From contig NZ_JAHYBZ010000001.1 of the NCBI RefSeq assembly GCF_019430885.1, positions 248,001-312,000 of the forward strand: 64,000 nt of DNA, read 5' to 3'. A model generated the notes under the pieces. The model was not told the origin of the DNA. It saw nothing but the letters and a program-made list of their open reading frames with translations, and searched no databases. The position numbers were made by a program, and so were the translations under genes. This stretch comes from Roseomonas alba (lineage in GTDB: Bacteria; Pseudomonadota; Alphaproteobacteria; Acetobacterales; Acetobacteraceae). Within the stretch, counting starts at the first letter, position 1. The number at the start of each line of letters is the position of its first letter. Positions 1-9,924 of this stretch are shown piece after piece.

Positions 1-32
1 GCCACGCGCGGCACGCGGGTGCAGCATGCGGC

Positions 33-1550
33 ATGGCCGAACTCGACTGGAAGGCGGCGTGTCGCGCCGCCGATGCGCTCTGTGCCGCCTGGCCCGATGA
101 CACGCCCGGCGGCACCATCCTGATCTTCGATCGCAACGGGATGCGCGGCACTGCGCAAGGCGGCTGCGCGTCGCTGGTGCACGGGCTGCCCTTCACGCCG
201 GATACGCCGACGCGGTTCGCCTCCATCACCAAGCATGTCTTCTGCGCCTTTGCGCTGAACCAGGGGCTGGACATGCAGGCGCCGCTCGGCGCGCTGCACC
301 CGGGGCTGCCGGCCGCTTTCGCCGACGTGCCCGCCTTCCGCGCCCTGTCTATGACCGGTGGCCTGCCGGACCTGATGCAGTCCTACGTGATCTGCGCCAC
401 ACCGTCCTCGGCGATGCTCGACGTCGCGGCGCTCGATGCCTTCACGCTCACCCTGCCCGGCCTCGACAATCCGCCGGGGGTCGAGATGTCCTACTCCAAC
501 ACCGGCTATCGCGTGATGGAACAGGCGCTCGCGGCGCGCGGGGCGGTGTTTCGCGACTGGGTCGAGGTCACGCTGAACAGTGCGCTCGGCACGCGCTTCG
601 TCTTCCCGGCGGGCTGGGATTCGGTGGTCCCGGGCCTCGCCGACGGCTATTGGCGGGAGGCGGGCGGACCCTGGCGCATCGGCGGCTACGGCATGGCGCT
701 CTCGGCCTCCGGCGCGCTGACCGGCAGCGCGCGGGACCTGTCCGTCTGGCTCGCGGCACTATTGCGGGGCGAGGGCCCGGCGGGCGGGCTGCTGGACCGG
801 ATGGCGACGCCGGTGACGCTGACCGATGGCCGTGCCGTCGATTACGGGCTGGGCCTCGCGCATTGCCGGCTTGGCGGGCGCCCTCTGCTCGGCCATGGCG
901 GGCACCTGACCGGGTTCAAGAACCATTTCCTGGTCGATCGCGAGGCGGGCTGGGGCGTCATCGCGCTGTCGAACCGGGAGGAAACGGACCCCTTCCTGCT
1001 GGCGCTGCGCGTCGCTGCCGCGCTGACCGGTGCGACGCTACGCGACCCGGCGCCCAATCTGCTGCCCGAAGGCTTCTTCGTCGAGGCCGACGGCCCGTGC
1101 TGGATCGAACATCGCGCCGGCGCACTGACCTTCCTTGGCGCGCGGGAGATGCTCTACGCCGGCGATGCGCCGGGCGAGGCCGTGTCGCTGTCGCCCTACC
1201 TGCCGATTCGGCTGCAGCGCGACGGCGACGCCATTGCCGGCGAGATCGGCCATGTCGCCCGCCGCTTCCTGCCCGTGCGCACGGATGCCGCGCTGTCGTC
1301 CGGCTTTGCCGGTACCTGGCGGGCCGCGGCGCAGCACGCGACGCTGACCGTCACGCCCGATGGCATGGTCGAAGCCGGCGGCGGCGCGCTGTTCCGTCGG
1401 GCGGCGCTCATGCCGCTCGACGCCACGCGCGCGCTGATGCCGGTCGGCGCGCTGCCCTGGCCCGGCCGCGCCTGCGCCTGGCTGCATGCGCCGGACATGC
1501 TGCGCCTTGTCACCAACCGCAGCCGCGTGCTCGACTTCACGCGCGCCTGA
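33..1550 (+). CDS. D-aminopeptidase-like serine hydrolase (peptidase family S12)
   Basis: A 505-residue protein of the penicillin-recognising (beta-lactamase-like) serine hydrolase fold. The SxxK motif is S64-I-T-K67, the second motif is Y154-S-N156, and the third-motif histidine is H288-G-G. The spacing and total length closely match the D-aminopeptidase of Ochrobactrum (about 520 residues), which removes N-terminal D-amino acids from small peptides, rather than class C beta-lactamases, which are shorter. The C-terminal third (about residue 340 onward) fits the extra beta-barrel domains of that family. No signal peptide is evident, so it is probably cytoplasmic. A peptide-type binding protein follows 36 bp downstream on the same strand, which fits D-peptide uptake and hydrolysis. 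Substrate is inferred. Confidence 0.75.
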   Translation: MAELDWKAACRAADALCAAWPDDTPGGTILIFDRNGMRGTAQGGCASLVHGLPFTPDTPTRFASITKHVFCAFALNQGLDMQAPLGALHPGLPAAFADVPAFRALSMTGGLPDLMQSYVICATPSSAMLDVAALDAFTLTLPGLDNPPGVEMSYSNTGYRVMEQALAARGAVFRDWVEVTLNSALGTRFVFPAGWDSVVPGLADGYWREAGGPWRIGGYGMALSASGALTGSARDLSVWLAALLRGEGPAGGLLDRMATPVTLTDGRAVDYGLGLAHCRLGGRPLLGHGGHLTGFKNHFLVDREAGWGVIALSNREETDPFLLALRVAAALTGATLRDPAPNLLPEGFFVEADGPCWIEHRAGALTFLGAREMLYAGDAPGEAVSLSPYLPIRLQRDGDAIAGEIGHVARRFLPVRTDAALSSGFAGTWRAAAQHATLTVTPDGMVEAGGGALFRRAALMPLDATRALMPVGALPWPGRACAWLHAPDMLRLVTNRSRVLDFTRA

Positions 1551-1586
1551 ATCAACGCACACGGCTTCATTCCTCGGGATTTCCGG

Positions 1587-3188
1587 ATGCCTCTTCTCGC
1601 TTCGCTTCGCCGTTCCCTGCTGGCGGCGGCCTCGATGTTCGCGCCAATCGCCGCCACGGCGCAAACCACGCCGCCCGACGCGCGCGTGCTGCGCGTCGTG
1701 CCGCATGCGGATCTGCGCACGCTCGACCCCATGGCGGTGTCGGTGACCATCACCCGCATGCACGGGCTAATGATCTATGAAACGCTGTTCGCGTGGGACA
1801 GCCAGCTCAACCCGCGGCCGCAGATGGTGCAGGACGTCACCACCAGCCCCGATGGCCTGGTCTGGCGCTTCACCCTGCGCGAGGGGCTGAAGTTCCACGA
1901 TGGCCAGCCGGTGACGTCGCGCGACGTGGTGGCGTCGCTGCGGCGCTGGATGGCGCGGGACGTGGTGGGCAGCCATCTCGGCGCGCGCGTCGCGTCGCTG
2001 GAAACGGATGGCGACCGCGGTATCGTCATGCGCCTGTCGCGCCCGCATGCCTTCGTGACCTATGCGCTGGGCTCGGCGGTCGGCGCGCTGCCGGTCATCA
2101 TGCGGGAAGCCGACGCCCAGGCCGAACCGGGCGTGCCGATCACCACGACCATCGGCTCGGGCCCCTTCCGCTTCAACCGCGACCAGTGGCTGTCCGGCCA
2201 GCGCGTCGTCTATGACCGCAATCCGGACTACGTGCCGCGCAGCGAGCCGGCGGATGGTCTGGCCGGCGGCCGCGTGGTGAAGGTCGATCGCGTCGAATGG
2301 CGCATCATGCCCGATGCCGCGACTGCGGCCGCCGCCATCCAGACCGGCGAGATCGACATCTGGGAACAGCCGGCACTCGACCTGGTGCCCGCCATCACGC
2401 GCCGCCGTGACGTGGTGGTGGACCGGCTGAACGGCATCTCGACCCAGGCGATGCTGCGGCCGAATACCATCTTCCCGCCCTTCAACGATCCGCGCGCGCG
2501 CCTCGCCCTCGCCTACGCCACGGACCAGGCGGATGCGATGGCCGGCGGTTGGGGCGATGAGCGCTGGTGGCGGCGCTGCGACGCCTATTTCGTCTGCGGC
2601 ACTTCCATGGCGAGCGAGGCGGGCGCCGAGGGCTATGCCCGCCCCAACCTCGAACGTGCGCGGTCGCTGCTGCAGGAAGCGGGATATCGCGGCGAACGCA
2701 TCGTCTTCATCACCAGCAACGACATCGCGCCGATCGGGCGGATGGCGGAGGTGGTGGCCGCCAATCTGCGCGCCGTCGGCATGAACATCGACCTTCAGGT
2801 GAATGACTGGGGTACGGTGGTCACCCGCCAGCCGCGGCGCGATCCGCCGGACCAGGGCGGGTGGAACCTGTTCGTCACCTTCGCCTCGGGGGCGACGATG
2901 CTGCACCCGCTGACGAATATCGGCGCCAACATGTCCTGCGATGGCCGCAATTGGGCAGGCTGGCCTTGCGACGAGGAGGCCGAGCGCCTGCGTGCCACCC
3001 TGCTCGATGCGCCGGAGGGCGCGGAGCGCCAGCGTGCGGCCGAGGCGCTGCAGCGGCGCCTCGCCGAGGTGCAGCCCTATCGCGTGCTGGGGCAGGTGGA
3101 CCAACCCTATGCGAGGCGGGCGAATGTCATGGGCATGCTGAACTCGCCCGTGATGCTGTTCTGGAACGTCGAGAAGACGACGCGATAG
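1587..3188 (+). CDS. ABC transporter substrate-binding protein, family 5 (peptide/oligopeptide type)
   Basis: A 533-residue extracytoplasmic solute-binding protein. It has an N-terminal signal peptide ending near the Ala-rich ATAAQT segment (residues about 1-26). The typical family-5 opening follows (LRVVPHADLRTLDPM), then the conserved WRFTLREGLKFHDGQPVTSRDVVASL block of DppA/OppA-like proteins (about residues 90-118). No permease or ATPase genes lie next to it. The neighbouring D-aminopeptidase suggests peptides as ligand, but family-5 proteins also bind nickel, opines and glutathione, so the ligand is open. Confidence 0.85.
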   Translation: MPLLASLRRSLLAAASMFAPIAATAQTTPPDARVLRVVPHADLRTLDPMAVSVTITRMHGLMIYETLFAWDSQLNPRPQMVQDVTTSPDGLVWRFTLREGLKFHDGQPVTSRDVVASLRRWMARDVVGSHLGARVASLETDGDRGIVMRLSRPHAFVTYALGSAVGALPVIMREADAQAEPGVPITTTIGSGPFRFNRDQWLSGQRVVYDRNPDYVPRSEPADGLAGGRVVKVDRVEWRIMPDAATAAAAIQTGEIDIWEQPALDLVPAITRRRDVVVDRLNGISTQAMLRPNTIFPPFNDPRARLALAYATDQADAMAGGWGDERWWRRCDAYFVCGTSMASEAGAEGYARPNLERARSLLQEAGYRGERIVFITSNDIAPIGRMAEVVAANLRAVGMNIDLQVNDWGTVVTRQPRRDPPDQGGWNLFVTFASGATMLHPLTNIGANMSCDGRNWAGWPCDEEAERLRATLLDAPEGAERQRAAEALQRRLAEVQPYRVLGQVDQPYARRANVMGMLNSPVMLFWNVEKTTR

Positions 3189-3215
3189 GCAGGCGACCGC
3201 ATCGGGTGTCGGATC

Positions 3216-3238
3216 GGAGAGGGGCGCGGCCCCTCTCC
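3216..3238. repeat. Intergenic palindrome, GGAGAGGGGC family
   Basis: Perfect 10-bp arms (GGAGAGGGGC / GCCCCTCTCC) around a GCG loop. This is one member of a palindrome family that recurs in gene-free stretches at about 14.8, 25.9, 40.7, 40.9, 44.8, 58.9 and 61.1 kb. Confidence 0.75.
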
Positions 3239-3308
3239 AGGCCCGCCACCGGGTGAAAGGGCAACTCTTCGATCGGCATCACCGCTGGCAGCGGTGCCAC
3301 CCGGCTAC

Positions 3309-3328
3309 CGGGCGCCGGAGGGCGCCCG
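3309..3328. terminator. Possible bidirectional terminator hairpin
   Basis: Perfect 8-bp stem CGGGCGCC / GGCGCCCG with a GGAG loop, located between convergent gene ends. No U-tract follows on either strand, so terminator function is only inferred from position and stem strength. Confidence 0.35.
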
Positions 3329-3521
3329 ACCCTCGCTTGACCAGCGCGCAGGCGCGCAATCGGGGGCGGAGAACGACAAGCTGACCCGTATCGGGAGGTC
3401 GAACGCGACGATAGCCGCCGTGTCGCGCCGGCCGCCGGCGACGAGGTCGAGCCGGCTGCGGCGCGGGCGACGCGACGTGCGATCGCGCATCACGCGCCAA
3501 GCCCTTCGCGGCATGGGCCAT

Positions 3522-4454
3522 TCACCCAGCCCGCGGATGCGCCTTCTTCCACGTCGCGAGCAGCCCGGCCGCGTCCACCGCGGTGTAGCGCTGCGTCGTC
3601 GACAGGCTGGCATGGCCGAGCAGTTCCTGGATCGACCGCAGATCCGCCCCGGCGCCCAGCAGATGGGTCGCGAAGGAATGGCGCAGCGCATGGGGTGTAG
3701 CGTGTTCGGGAAGGCCGGCGAGGCGGCGGAACTCCCGCAGCGATTTCTGCGCCACCGCGGGGTCGAGCCGCCCGCCGCGCGCCCCGAGGAACAGCGGATC
3801 GCCGGGATCACCGGCGCCCCGCTGACGCAGATAGGTCGCGATCGCCTCCCGCACCACGGGCAGCACCGGCACCAGGCGTTCCTTCGATCCCTTGCCGATG
3901 ATGCGCAGCGCGGTGTCCCGGCCAGGCAGGGGGGCGTCGCGCAGGTCCAGGGACAGCGCCTCGGCGATGCGCAGCCCGGCGCCATAGAGCAGCGCGAACA
4001 ACGCGGTGTCGCGTGCCGCCTGCATGTCGGGCCGTTCATGCCGGCCGAGGCTGTGGACCTCGCCGACCTCCCGCGCCACCGCGCGCGCCTGGTCGGGCGT
4101 CAGCGCCCGAGGGATGGGGGCTTTCGGCCGCGGTCCGCGAATGGCGCCGAGCGGCAGCGCCGCCATGGCATGATGCCGGGTGAGATAGCGCAGGAAGCCG
4201 CGGATCGCCGCCAGCCGTCGTGCGCGCGTCGCGGTGGAATCTCCTTCATTGGCCCGTTCGGCGAGGAAGGCCCGCAGATCGGCCGGTCGCAGCGCGCCGA
4301 GCGCGGCGAGATCCGGCTCCCCGCCCAGATGCCGCGTCAGGAAGCCGAGAAATCCGGCTGCATCCTGGCCGTAGGCTTCGAGCGTGTTTGCGCTGGCGCG
4401 GCGTTCGCGTGCCAGCCAGTCCAGCCAGGCGTGCCGCGCCTGTTCGCCCGTCAT
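3522..4454 (-). CDS. xerC: Tyrosine recombinase XerC
   Basis: A 310-residue tyrosine recombinase that, with XerD, resolves chromosome dimers at dif. The N-terminal SAM-like core-binding domain covers about residues 5-100. The catalytic domain carries all six conserved residues: R162 (GAGLRIAE), K188 (GKGSKER), H255 and R258 (HALRHSF), H281 (LLGHASL) and nucleophile Y290 (QRYTAVD). The downstream end of a three-gene minus-strand cluster (aldolase, DUF484, xerC) supports the housekeeping XerC assignment over a phage integrase; a DUF484 gene preceding xerC is a common proteobacterial arrangement. The start lies 3 bp after the DUF484 stop. Confidence 0.93.
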   Translation of the reverse strand: MTGEQARHAWLDWLARERRASANTLEAYGQDAAGFLGFLTRHLGGEPDLAALGALRPADLRAFLAERANEGDSTATRARRLAAIRGFLRYLTRHHAMAALPLGAIRGPRPKAPIPRALTPDQARAVAREVGEVHSLGRHERPDMQAARDTALFALLYGAGLRIAEALSLDLRDAPLPGRDTALRIIGKGSKERLVPVLPVVREAIATYLRQRGAGDPGDPLFLGARGGRLDPAVAQKSLREFRRLAGLPEHATPHALRHSFATHLLGAGADLRSIQELLGHASLSTTQRYTAVDAAGLLATWKKAHPRAG

Positions 4455-4457
4455 GCC

Positions 4458-5138
4458 CTATCGCGACAGCGCGGCCGCCACGGCGCGGCCGAGGAAGGCC
4501 AGGACCGAGACGGTCTGGCGCAGCGGCAACGAGGCGGCTTCGCGCGCGCCGACCGCGATCAGCGCCGGCGGGCCGAGCGGCAGCGGCACGCGGGCCAGGG
4601 CATCACGTTCCACCAGGGGCGCAGCCTCGGCATGCAGCATCTCGAGATCGGTCGGGGAGGTACGCACCACGGCGTCGCGCCCATGACCCACCAGCCGCGC
4701 GACCGCACCGCGCGGCAGGCGCAGCATGCCGGCAGGCAGCGGCACCGGACCGATCCCCGGCTCGGCGGCGAGGGTGCAGGTCTCGACCCCGAGCAGTGCC
4801 GGCACCTCCTGGGTCACCGCTTCCATCACGTCCGGGGCGCGCATCAGGGCGAGCACGGCGAGGCGCACCCTCAGGGACAGGGCAGCGCCGGCACGCCCGG
4901 CCTCGATCGCCGCGACGAACTCCGATTCCAGGGCGCGGGCGCGGCCACGTTCGGCGGCGAGCATCGCCGCCATGTGGTCGGCCAGGTTCTCCCCATGCAG
5001 CCGTCGCGGCGGCATGAGGACCCGGTAGATGTCCGGGCGTTCCGACAGGAAGCCCGGGTTGGCGCGTAGGTACGCTTCCACCTCCTCCGCCTGGAGATCC
5101 GGTGCAGGGATAGCCTGGGCAGGGAGGTGCGCGCTCAT
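4458..5138 (-). CDS. DUF484 family protein (GAF-like)
   Basis: A 226-residue protein with the DUF484 signature opening: [20 protein letters not shown], then an [15 protein letters not shown] segment (about residues 19-70) and a GAF-like C-terminal half. DUF484 proteins are usually encoded just upstream of xerC, as here, and have no assigned enzymatic activity. A coupling to chromosome-dimer resolution is suggested only by gene order. It starts in an ATGA overlap with the aldolase stop, so translation is probably coupled. Confidence 0.85.
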   Translation of the reverse strand: MSAHLPAQAIPAPDLQAEEVEAYLRANPGFLSERPDIYRVLMPPRRLHGENLADHMAAMLAAERGRARALESEFVAAIEAGRAGAALSLRVRLAVLALMRAPDVMEAVTQEVPALLGVETCTLAAEPGIGPVPLPAGMLRLPRGAVARLVGHGRDAVVRTSPTDLEMLHAEAAPLVERDALARVPLPLGPPALIAVGAREAASLPLRQTVSVLAFLGRAVAAALSR

Positions 5139-5791
5139 AGGATCGATTGTCCCGTCTTCTTCCAGTCGGCCAGAAAGGCCTCCAGGCCGCGATCCGTCAG
5201 GGGGTGCTTCAGCAGCATCCGGATGACGTTCGGCGGAAGGGTTGCGACGTGGGCGCCGAGCTTTGCTGACTCGACCAGGTGGATCGGATGGCGGACCGAC
5301 GCTACCAGAACTTCGGTCTTAAGGTTTGTATAATTTTTGTAGATCTGGACAATGTCTGCAATCAAACGCATGCCATCACTTGAAATATCATCCAGCCGCC
5401 CAACAAATGGAGAGATAAAGGTGGCCCCTGCCTTGGCGGCGAGCAGTGCCTGTGCGGCGCTGAAGCAGAGCGTGACATTGACCATCGCGCCGTCGTTCGC
5501 GAGCGTACGGCATGCAACCAGCCCCGCTTCCGTCAGAGGCACCTTGACCGCCACATTGGGGGCGATGGCCCGCAGCGCCTTGCCTTCGGCGATCATGCCG
5601 GCGGCGTCGGTGGCGGTGACTTCGGCGCTCACGGGGCCGGGGGTGATGGCGCAGATCTCCGCGATGACGGTCTTCATATCGCGACCGGATTTCGCGATCA
5701 GAGACGGATTGGTAGTGACGCCGTCCACGAGGCCGGCCTCGGCCAGGGACCGGATGTCGGCGACCTCGGCGGTATCGACGAAGAACTTCAT
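5135..5791 (-). CDS. Fructose-6-phosphate aldolase / transaldolase type 3 family
   Basis: A 218-residue small aldolase starting [10 protein letters not shown]. This family normally begins exactly at the first beta strand, so the ATG at 5791 was chosen over one 21 codons upstream. The signature [13 protein letters not shown] follows, and the Schiff-base lysine lies in [13 protein letters not shown]. Members are annotated either as fructose-6-phosphate aldolase or as short transaldolase; sequence alone does not separate them. The stretch 5290-5420 is noticeably more AT-rich than the surrounding genes. It is the first gene of the cluster leading to DUF484 and xerC and is transcribed divergently from priA. 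Confidence 0.88.
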   Translation of the reverse strand: MKFFVDTAEVADIRSLAEAGLVDGVTTNPSLIAKSGRDMKTVIAEICAITPGPVSAEVTATDAAGMIAEGKALRAIAPNVAVKVPLTEAGLVACRTLANDGAMVNVTLCFSAAQALLAAKAGATFISPFVGRLDDISSDGMRLIADIVQIYKNYTNLKTEVLVASVRHPIHLVESAKLGAHVATLPPNVIRMLLKHPLTDRGLEAFLADWKKTGQSIL

Positions 5792-5864
5792 GCTCAGAAA
5801 CCTTCCAGGGGTAGATTGCAGCGCGCGCGGAACGACCGCCGTGCGGATGATCACAGTCTAGCTC

Positions 5865-8087
5865 ATGCATACAATCAATACAGGAGACGCCGATGAGGTT
5901 GCATCTGTTGTTGCGTTAGCGGCACGTCTTCGCGTGCTGCTCCCCCTTCCACTTGCCGATGCATACGATTATCGCGCGCCGGTAGGGGCGGTGGTCCCGG
6001 TGGGCGCCTTCGTGGTTGTGCCACTGGGGAGACGGCAATCCATTGGTGTGGTATGGGATGGTGATCCCAACCCCGGGTTGTCCGAAAAGCGGCTGCGCAG
6101 CGTCGAGCAGGTGCTCGATGCCCCGCCCATGACGGCGACGCTGCGCCGCTTCGTCGACTGGGTCGCCGCCTATACGCTGAGCCCGCCGGGGGCCGTGCTG
6201 CGCATGGCGATGAGCGCCCCCTCGGCATTGGAGGCGCCCGCCCCCAGGGCCGGCTGGCGCCGCGCGCCCCATCCGCCGGACGGCGCGCGCATCACGCCGC
6301 CGCGGCGCCGGGTGCTCGACCTGCTGGCCGACGACACGCCGCGCGCGGGCGGGCAGATCGCGGAAGCGGCCAGCGTGGCGCCCGCCATCCTGCGCGGCAT
6401 GGCCGATGCCGGGCTGATCGAGCCCGCCCTGATGCCGCGCCAGGCGGCCTTCACCCGGCCCGACCCCGACCACCCCGGACCGTCCCTCGGTCCCGAACAG
6501 GCGACCGCGGCTGACGCCCTGCGCGCCGCCGTGTCACGCCGCGCCTTCTCCACCACGCTGCTGACCGGGGTGACGGGGTCGGGCAAGACCGAGGTCTATT
6601 TCGAAGCCGTGGCCCAGGCCCTGCGCGAGGGCCGGCAGGCCCTGGTGCTGCTGCCGGAGATCGCGCTCTCCGCGCAGTGGCTCGACCGCTTCCGCGGCCG
6701 CTTCGGCGTGGCGCCGGCGCTGTGGCATTCCGAACTGACCCCCCGCACCCGGCGCGAGACCTGGCGCGCCGTGGCGGAAGGCGAGGCGCCGGTGTTGGTC
6801 GGCGCGCGGTCCGCTCTGTTCCTGCCCTTTCCCGATCTCGGTCTGATCGTGGTGGATGAGGAGCACGAGACCGCCTTCAAGCAGGAGGAAGGTGTCGTCT
6901 ATCACGCGCGGGACATGGCGGTGGTGCGGGCGCGGCTGTCCTCGGCGGCGTGTGTGCTCGCGAGCGCGACGCCGTCGCTGGAAAGCACCACCAATGCGGC
7001 GACCGGGCGCTATGCCTCTGTGCATCTGCCGGCGCGCCATGGTGGGGCGGAGATGCCCGATGTCGCGCTGATCGACCTCCGCCGGACGCCGCCGGAACGC
7101 GGACATTTCCTGTCTCCGCCCCTGGTCGAGGCGGTGACGCAGACGCTGGCGCGCGGGGAACAGGCCATGCTGTTCCTGAACCGCCGTGGCTATGCGCCGA
7201 TGACGCTGTGCCGCGCCTGCGGCCATCGCCTGCGCTGCCCCAACTGCACGGCCTGGCTGGTCGAGCACCGCGCCGCGCGGCGGCTGCAATGCCACCACTG
7301 CGGCCATGTCGAGGCTCCGCCGGAGGCCTGCCCGAATTGCGGCGCGCCGCATTCGACCGTGCCGATCGGCCCTGGCGTCGAGCGCGTTCTGGAAGAAGCG
7401 ACCGCTCTGTGGCCCGAGGCGCGGCGCCTGGTCATGGCCTCGGACACCATACCCGGCCCCGCGGCGGCCGCGGCGGCGGCACAGGCGATCCAGAACCGGG
7501 AGGTGGACCTGATCATCGGCACGCAGATCGTCGCCAAGGGCTGGCATTTTCCGCATCTGACCCTGGTCGGCGTGGTCGATGCGGATCTCGGCCTGGCGGG
7601 GGGCGATCTGCGCGCCTCAGAACGCACGTTCCAACTCCTGCACCAGGTTGCCGGCCGGGCGGGGCGTGAGGAGCATCGCGGCCGCGTCCTCCTGCAATCC
7701 TTTGCGCCCGAGCACCCGGTGATGCAGGCGCTGGTTTCCGGCGACCTCGATGCCTTCATGGAGGCCGAGGCCAATGACCGCCGCCCCGGCCATTGGCCGC
7801 CCTTCGGCCGCCTCGCCGCGCTGATCGTCAGTTCCGAGGACGAACGCGCGGCGGAGCGCACGGCGCGCGACCTGGGCCTGGCGGCGCCGGGCGGGGAGGG
7901 GGTCGAGGTGCTGGGCCCGGCCCCGGCTCCGCTCGCCATCCTGCGCGGCCGGCACCGCCGGCGGCTGCTGCTGAAGACGCGGCGGGACATCGCCGTGCAG
8001 CCACTGCTGCAGGATTGGCTGGCGAAAGTGACGGTGCCGGGGAATGTCCGGGTGCAGGTGGATGTCGATCCGGTGGGGTTCCTGTAG
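5865..8087 (+). CDS. priA: Primosomal protein N' (replication restart helicase PriA)
   Basis: A 740-residue superfamily 2 DNA helicase that reloads the replisome at abandoned forks. Visible parts: the N-terminal 3'-DNA-binding domain ([15 protein letters not shown], about 24-40); Walker [12 protein letters not shown] (235-245); DEEH Walker B (331-334); and eight zinc-binding cysteines in four CxxC-type pairs (C449, C452, C458, C461, C476, C479, C489, C492). A C-terminal helicase lobe follows, with [12 protein letters not shown]. The start is uncertain: ATG 5865 has no recognisable ribosome-binding site, and GTG 5934 would match the usual family N terminus. Confidence 0.95.
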   Translation: MHTINTGDADEVASVVALAARLRVLLPLPLADAYDYRAPVGAVVPVGAFVVVPLGRRQSIGVVWDGDPNPGLSEKRLRSVEQVLDAPPMTATLRRFVDWVAAYTLSPPGAVLRMAMSAPSALEAPAPRAGWRRAPHPPDGARITPPRRRVLDLLADDTPRAGGQIAEAASVAPAILRGMADAGLIEPALMPRQAAFTRPDPDHPGPSLGPEQATAADALRAAVSRRAFSTTLLTGVTGSGKTEVYFEAVAQALREGRQALVLLPEIALSAQWLDRFRGRFGVAPALWHSELTPRTRRETWRAVAEGEAPVLVGARSALFLPFPDLGLIVVDEEHETAFKQEEGVVYHARDMAVVRARLSSAACVLASATPSLESTTNAATGRYASVHLPARHGGAEMPDVALIDLRRTPPERGHFLSPPLVEAVTQTLARGEQAMLFLNRRGYAPMTLCRACGHRLRCPNCTAWLVEHRAARRLQCHHCGHVEAPPEACPNCGAPHSTVPIGPGVERVLEEATALWPEARRLVMASDTIPGPAAAAAAAQAIQNREVDLIIGTQIVAKGWHFPHLTLVGVVDADLGLAGGDLRASERTFQLLHQVAGRAGREEHRGRVLLQSFAPEHPVMQALVSGDLDAFMEAEANDRRPGHWPPFGRLAALIVSSEDERAAERTARDLGLAAPGGEGVEVLGPAPAPLAILRGRHRRRLLLKTRRDIAVQPLLQDWLAKVTVPGNVRVQVDVDPVGFL
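5870..5919 (+). promoter_or_regulatory. Possible priA promoter and leader peptide
   Basis: A TACAAT hexamer (5870-5875) is followed by an AGGAGA ribosome-binding motif (5882-5887). An 8-codon reading frame MRLHLLLR (5893-5919) overlaps the 5' end of priA in another frame. If TACAAT is a -10 element, transcription would begin after the first in-frame priA ATG at 5865. PriA would then start at GTG 5934, just before the conserved [12 protein letters not shown]. No good -35 is visible. Confidence 0.25.
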
Positions 8088-8177
8088 GGCGGAAGGCCCG
8101 GATGTCCGATGCTGAACGTCTTCCGCCACCGGGGGGTGGCATCCCGCTGCGGCCGGTGCTAAACGGCGCGTCCCGGT

Positions 8178-8254
8178 CGGAGCGTAGCGCAGCCTGGTAG
8201 CGCATCAGTCTGGGGGACTGGGGGTCGTGGGTTCGAATCCCGCCGCTCCGACCA
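8178..8254 (+). tRNA. tRNA-Pro (anticodon GGG)
   Basis: A 77-nt cloverleaf including an encoded CCA. The acceptor stem is CGGAGCG / CGCTCCG with discriminator A. The D arm is GCGC-AGCCTGGTA-GCGC. The anticodon stem TCAGT / ACTGG encloses the loop CTGGGGG, giving anticodon GGG. The T arm is GTGGG-TTCGAAT-CCCGC. The C at position 1 and the GGG anticodon are typical of bacterial proline tRNA. It stands alone between priA and a convergent binding-protein gene. No integrase or att-like duplication is seen beside it. Confidence 0.95.
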
Positions 8255-8272
8255 ATCCCGCCCCCCTTCACG

Positions 8273-9856
8273 TCAATTTCGGCGCACCGCCTGCGGCAGG
8301 AACGCCCCATTGTAGTAGGGCGTGACCGACAACGGCTTGCGCGCCGCGTAGACATAGGCCGGATGGTAGATCATGTGCATGATCGCCTCCTCGCCGATCG
8401 CAATCTCCGAGGCCTGGGCCAGCAGGGCGTTGCGGCGGGTCTCCTCCATTTCACGCAGCGCTTCCGCCACGACCGCGTCGGCGCGGGCGCTCGCATGCCG
8501 CGTGCGGTTCGCGGTACCGAGCCCGCGATCCCGGTCATAGGCATGCAGCAGCGCGCGATAGGCGTAGGAGACGTTGTCCGCGCCGTACTGGGCCGCGAAG
8601 ACGCTGAATTGCTGGCGCGCCGCGGCGGGGAAGAAGGCGGCGTTCGGTAGCGTCGCAACGTCGGTGCGCACGCCGATGCGCGTCCAGAACTGGGCGATGG
8701 CCTGTGCCACCTTCTCGTCGTTCGGATAGCGGTCGTTGGTCGCGTGCAGGGTAATCTGGAAGCCGTTCGGGTAGCCCGCCTCGGCCAACAGCCGCCGGGC
8801 GCGGTCGGGGTCGTAGGGGGTGACGCGCAGGTTGGACGAGGTCCCCGGCGTGCCGTCGGGCAGCACGTTCGAGGCGATGGTCGCCGCCCCTTCCATCACC
8901 CGATCCACGATGGCCTGGCGGTTGATGGCGAAGGACAGCGCCTGGCGCACCCGCACGTCCTTCAGCGGATTGCGCGTCATCGGCTGGCCGTTCGCGTCAC
9001 GGATCTGCGGCGAGACGTCGCGGTCCATGTCCATCGCGATGTACATCACGCGCATGCCCGCGGTCTGCGTGACGTTCAGCGCCGGATCGCCGCGCATGCG
9101 GCCGAGATCCTGGATCGCCACCTCATCCGCCGCCTGCACGTCGCCGGCGAGCAGCGCCGCCATGCGGCTGGAATCCCCGGCGATGACCTTGAAATGGGCG
9201 CTTTCGAATTCCGGGCGGGTGCCGAACCAGTTCGGGTTGCGCCGCATGGCGACGAATTCGCCGAAGCGGTAGTCGGTCAGCGCATAGGGGCCGGAGAAGA
9301 TCTTCACCGCCTGGCTGTTGAAATCCGCCGTGCGCAGATTGGGGCCAAGCGCCTTCGAGATCACCGCGATCTCGGTCATGTCCTCGACCATGAAGGGGTA
9401 GGGCGCCGTGGTGTGCAGCAGGATGGTGTGGGCATCCTTCACCTCGGTCCTCGCGATGGCGCGCACGAAGATCTGGTAGGCGCCGGCCGAGCCCTCGATG
9501 GTCGGCACGCGGGCGAGGGAATAGGCGACGTCCTCGGCGGTGATCGGGCTGCCGTCGGAGAACTTCGCATCGGCGCGTATGCGGAATTCCCAGGCCGCGC
9601 CTTCGTTGATCGGGCGCCAGGATTCCGCGACGCCGGGCTCGGGCTTGCCGTCGGGCGTCATGCCGACCAGGCGGGCATGCAGCGCGCGCAGCAGGTTCTG
9701 CTCGCCGGACAGGCGGAAATGCGGGTCCATCGAGGTCGGGCTGAGCTTGAGGCCCAGCCGGAGCCCGGAGGCATCCGCCTGGGCCGCGGCGCCGCGCGGC
9801 AGGGCAGCGACGGCCAATGCTGCGGCGCCGCCGCGCAGAAAGGTCGAGCGCTTCAT
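8273..9856 (-). CDS. ABC transporter substrate-binding protein, family 5
   Basis: A 527-residue extracytoplasmic binding protein. The start at 9856 is supported by a strong GGGAGG site 6-7 nt upstream and a signal peptide (MKRSTFLRGGAAALAVAAL, cleavage near AAAQA). Conserved family features are the opening LRLGLKLSPTSMDPHFRLSG, WEFRIRADAKFSDGSPITAEDVAYSL and a C-terminal YPNGFQITLHATNDRYPNDEKVAQAIAQFW block. It lies 68 bp downstream of soeC on the same strand, so it may be read through from that operon, but no transporter genes accompany it. It resembles the binding protein at 14.8-16.4 kb in this window. Confidence 0.85.
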   Translation of the reverse strand: MKRSTFLRGGAAALAVAALPRGAAAQADASGLRLGLKLSPTSMDPHFRLSGEQNLLRALHARLVGMTPDGKPEPGVAESWRPINEGAAWEFRIRADAKFSDGSPITAEDVAYSLARVPTIEGSAGAYQIFVRAIARTEVKDAHTILLHTTAPYPFMVEDMTEIAVISKALGPNLRTADFNSQAVKIFSGPYALTDYRFGEFVAMRRNPNWFGTRPEFESAHFKVIAGDSSRMAALLAGDVQAADEVAIQDLGRMRGDPALNVTQTAGMRVMYIAMDMDRDVSPQIRDANGQPMTRNPLKDVRVRQALSFAINRQAIVDRVMEGAATIASNVLPDGTPGTSSNLRVTPYDPDRARRLLAEAGYPNGFQITLHATNDRYPNDEKVAQAIAQFWTRIGVRTDVATLPNAAFFPAAARQQFSVFAAQYGADNVSYAYRALLHAYDRDRGLGTANRTRHASARADAVVAEALREMEETRRNALLAQASEIAIGEEAIMHMIYHPAYVYAARKPLSVTPYYNGAFLPQAVRRN

Positions 9857-9924
9857 GGTTTTTTCCTCCCGTGATCGTTGCGGCGATCCTCCGGGAGGCA
9901 GGGCGGCGATGCAAGCGCGGCGCG

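Larger units (their letters stand above)
3189..3521. other. Gene-free convergent intergenic region with palindromes
   Basis: This lies between two convergent genes (binding protein on +, xerC on -). It holds no credible coding sequence. It contains three strong inverted repeats: 3216-3238 (10-bp arms), 3281-3295 (ACCGCT-GGC-AGCGGT) and 3309-3328 (CGGGCGCC-GGAG-GGCGCCCG). They have no T-runs, so any terminator role would be bidirectional and non-canonical. Confidence 0.6.

Noticed and set aside
5893..5919. Calling MRLHLLLR a confirmed leader-peptide gene
   Set aside because: Ribosome-site and position are suggestive, but eight codons and no conservation data do not support a CDS call; listed only as possible regulatory sequence.
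8178..8254. tRNA-Pro as an integration site for a genomic island
   Set aside because: No integrase gene, no direct repeat of the tRNA 3' end, and the neighbouring genes look chromosomal.
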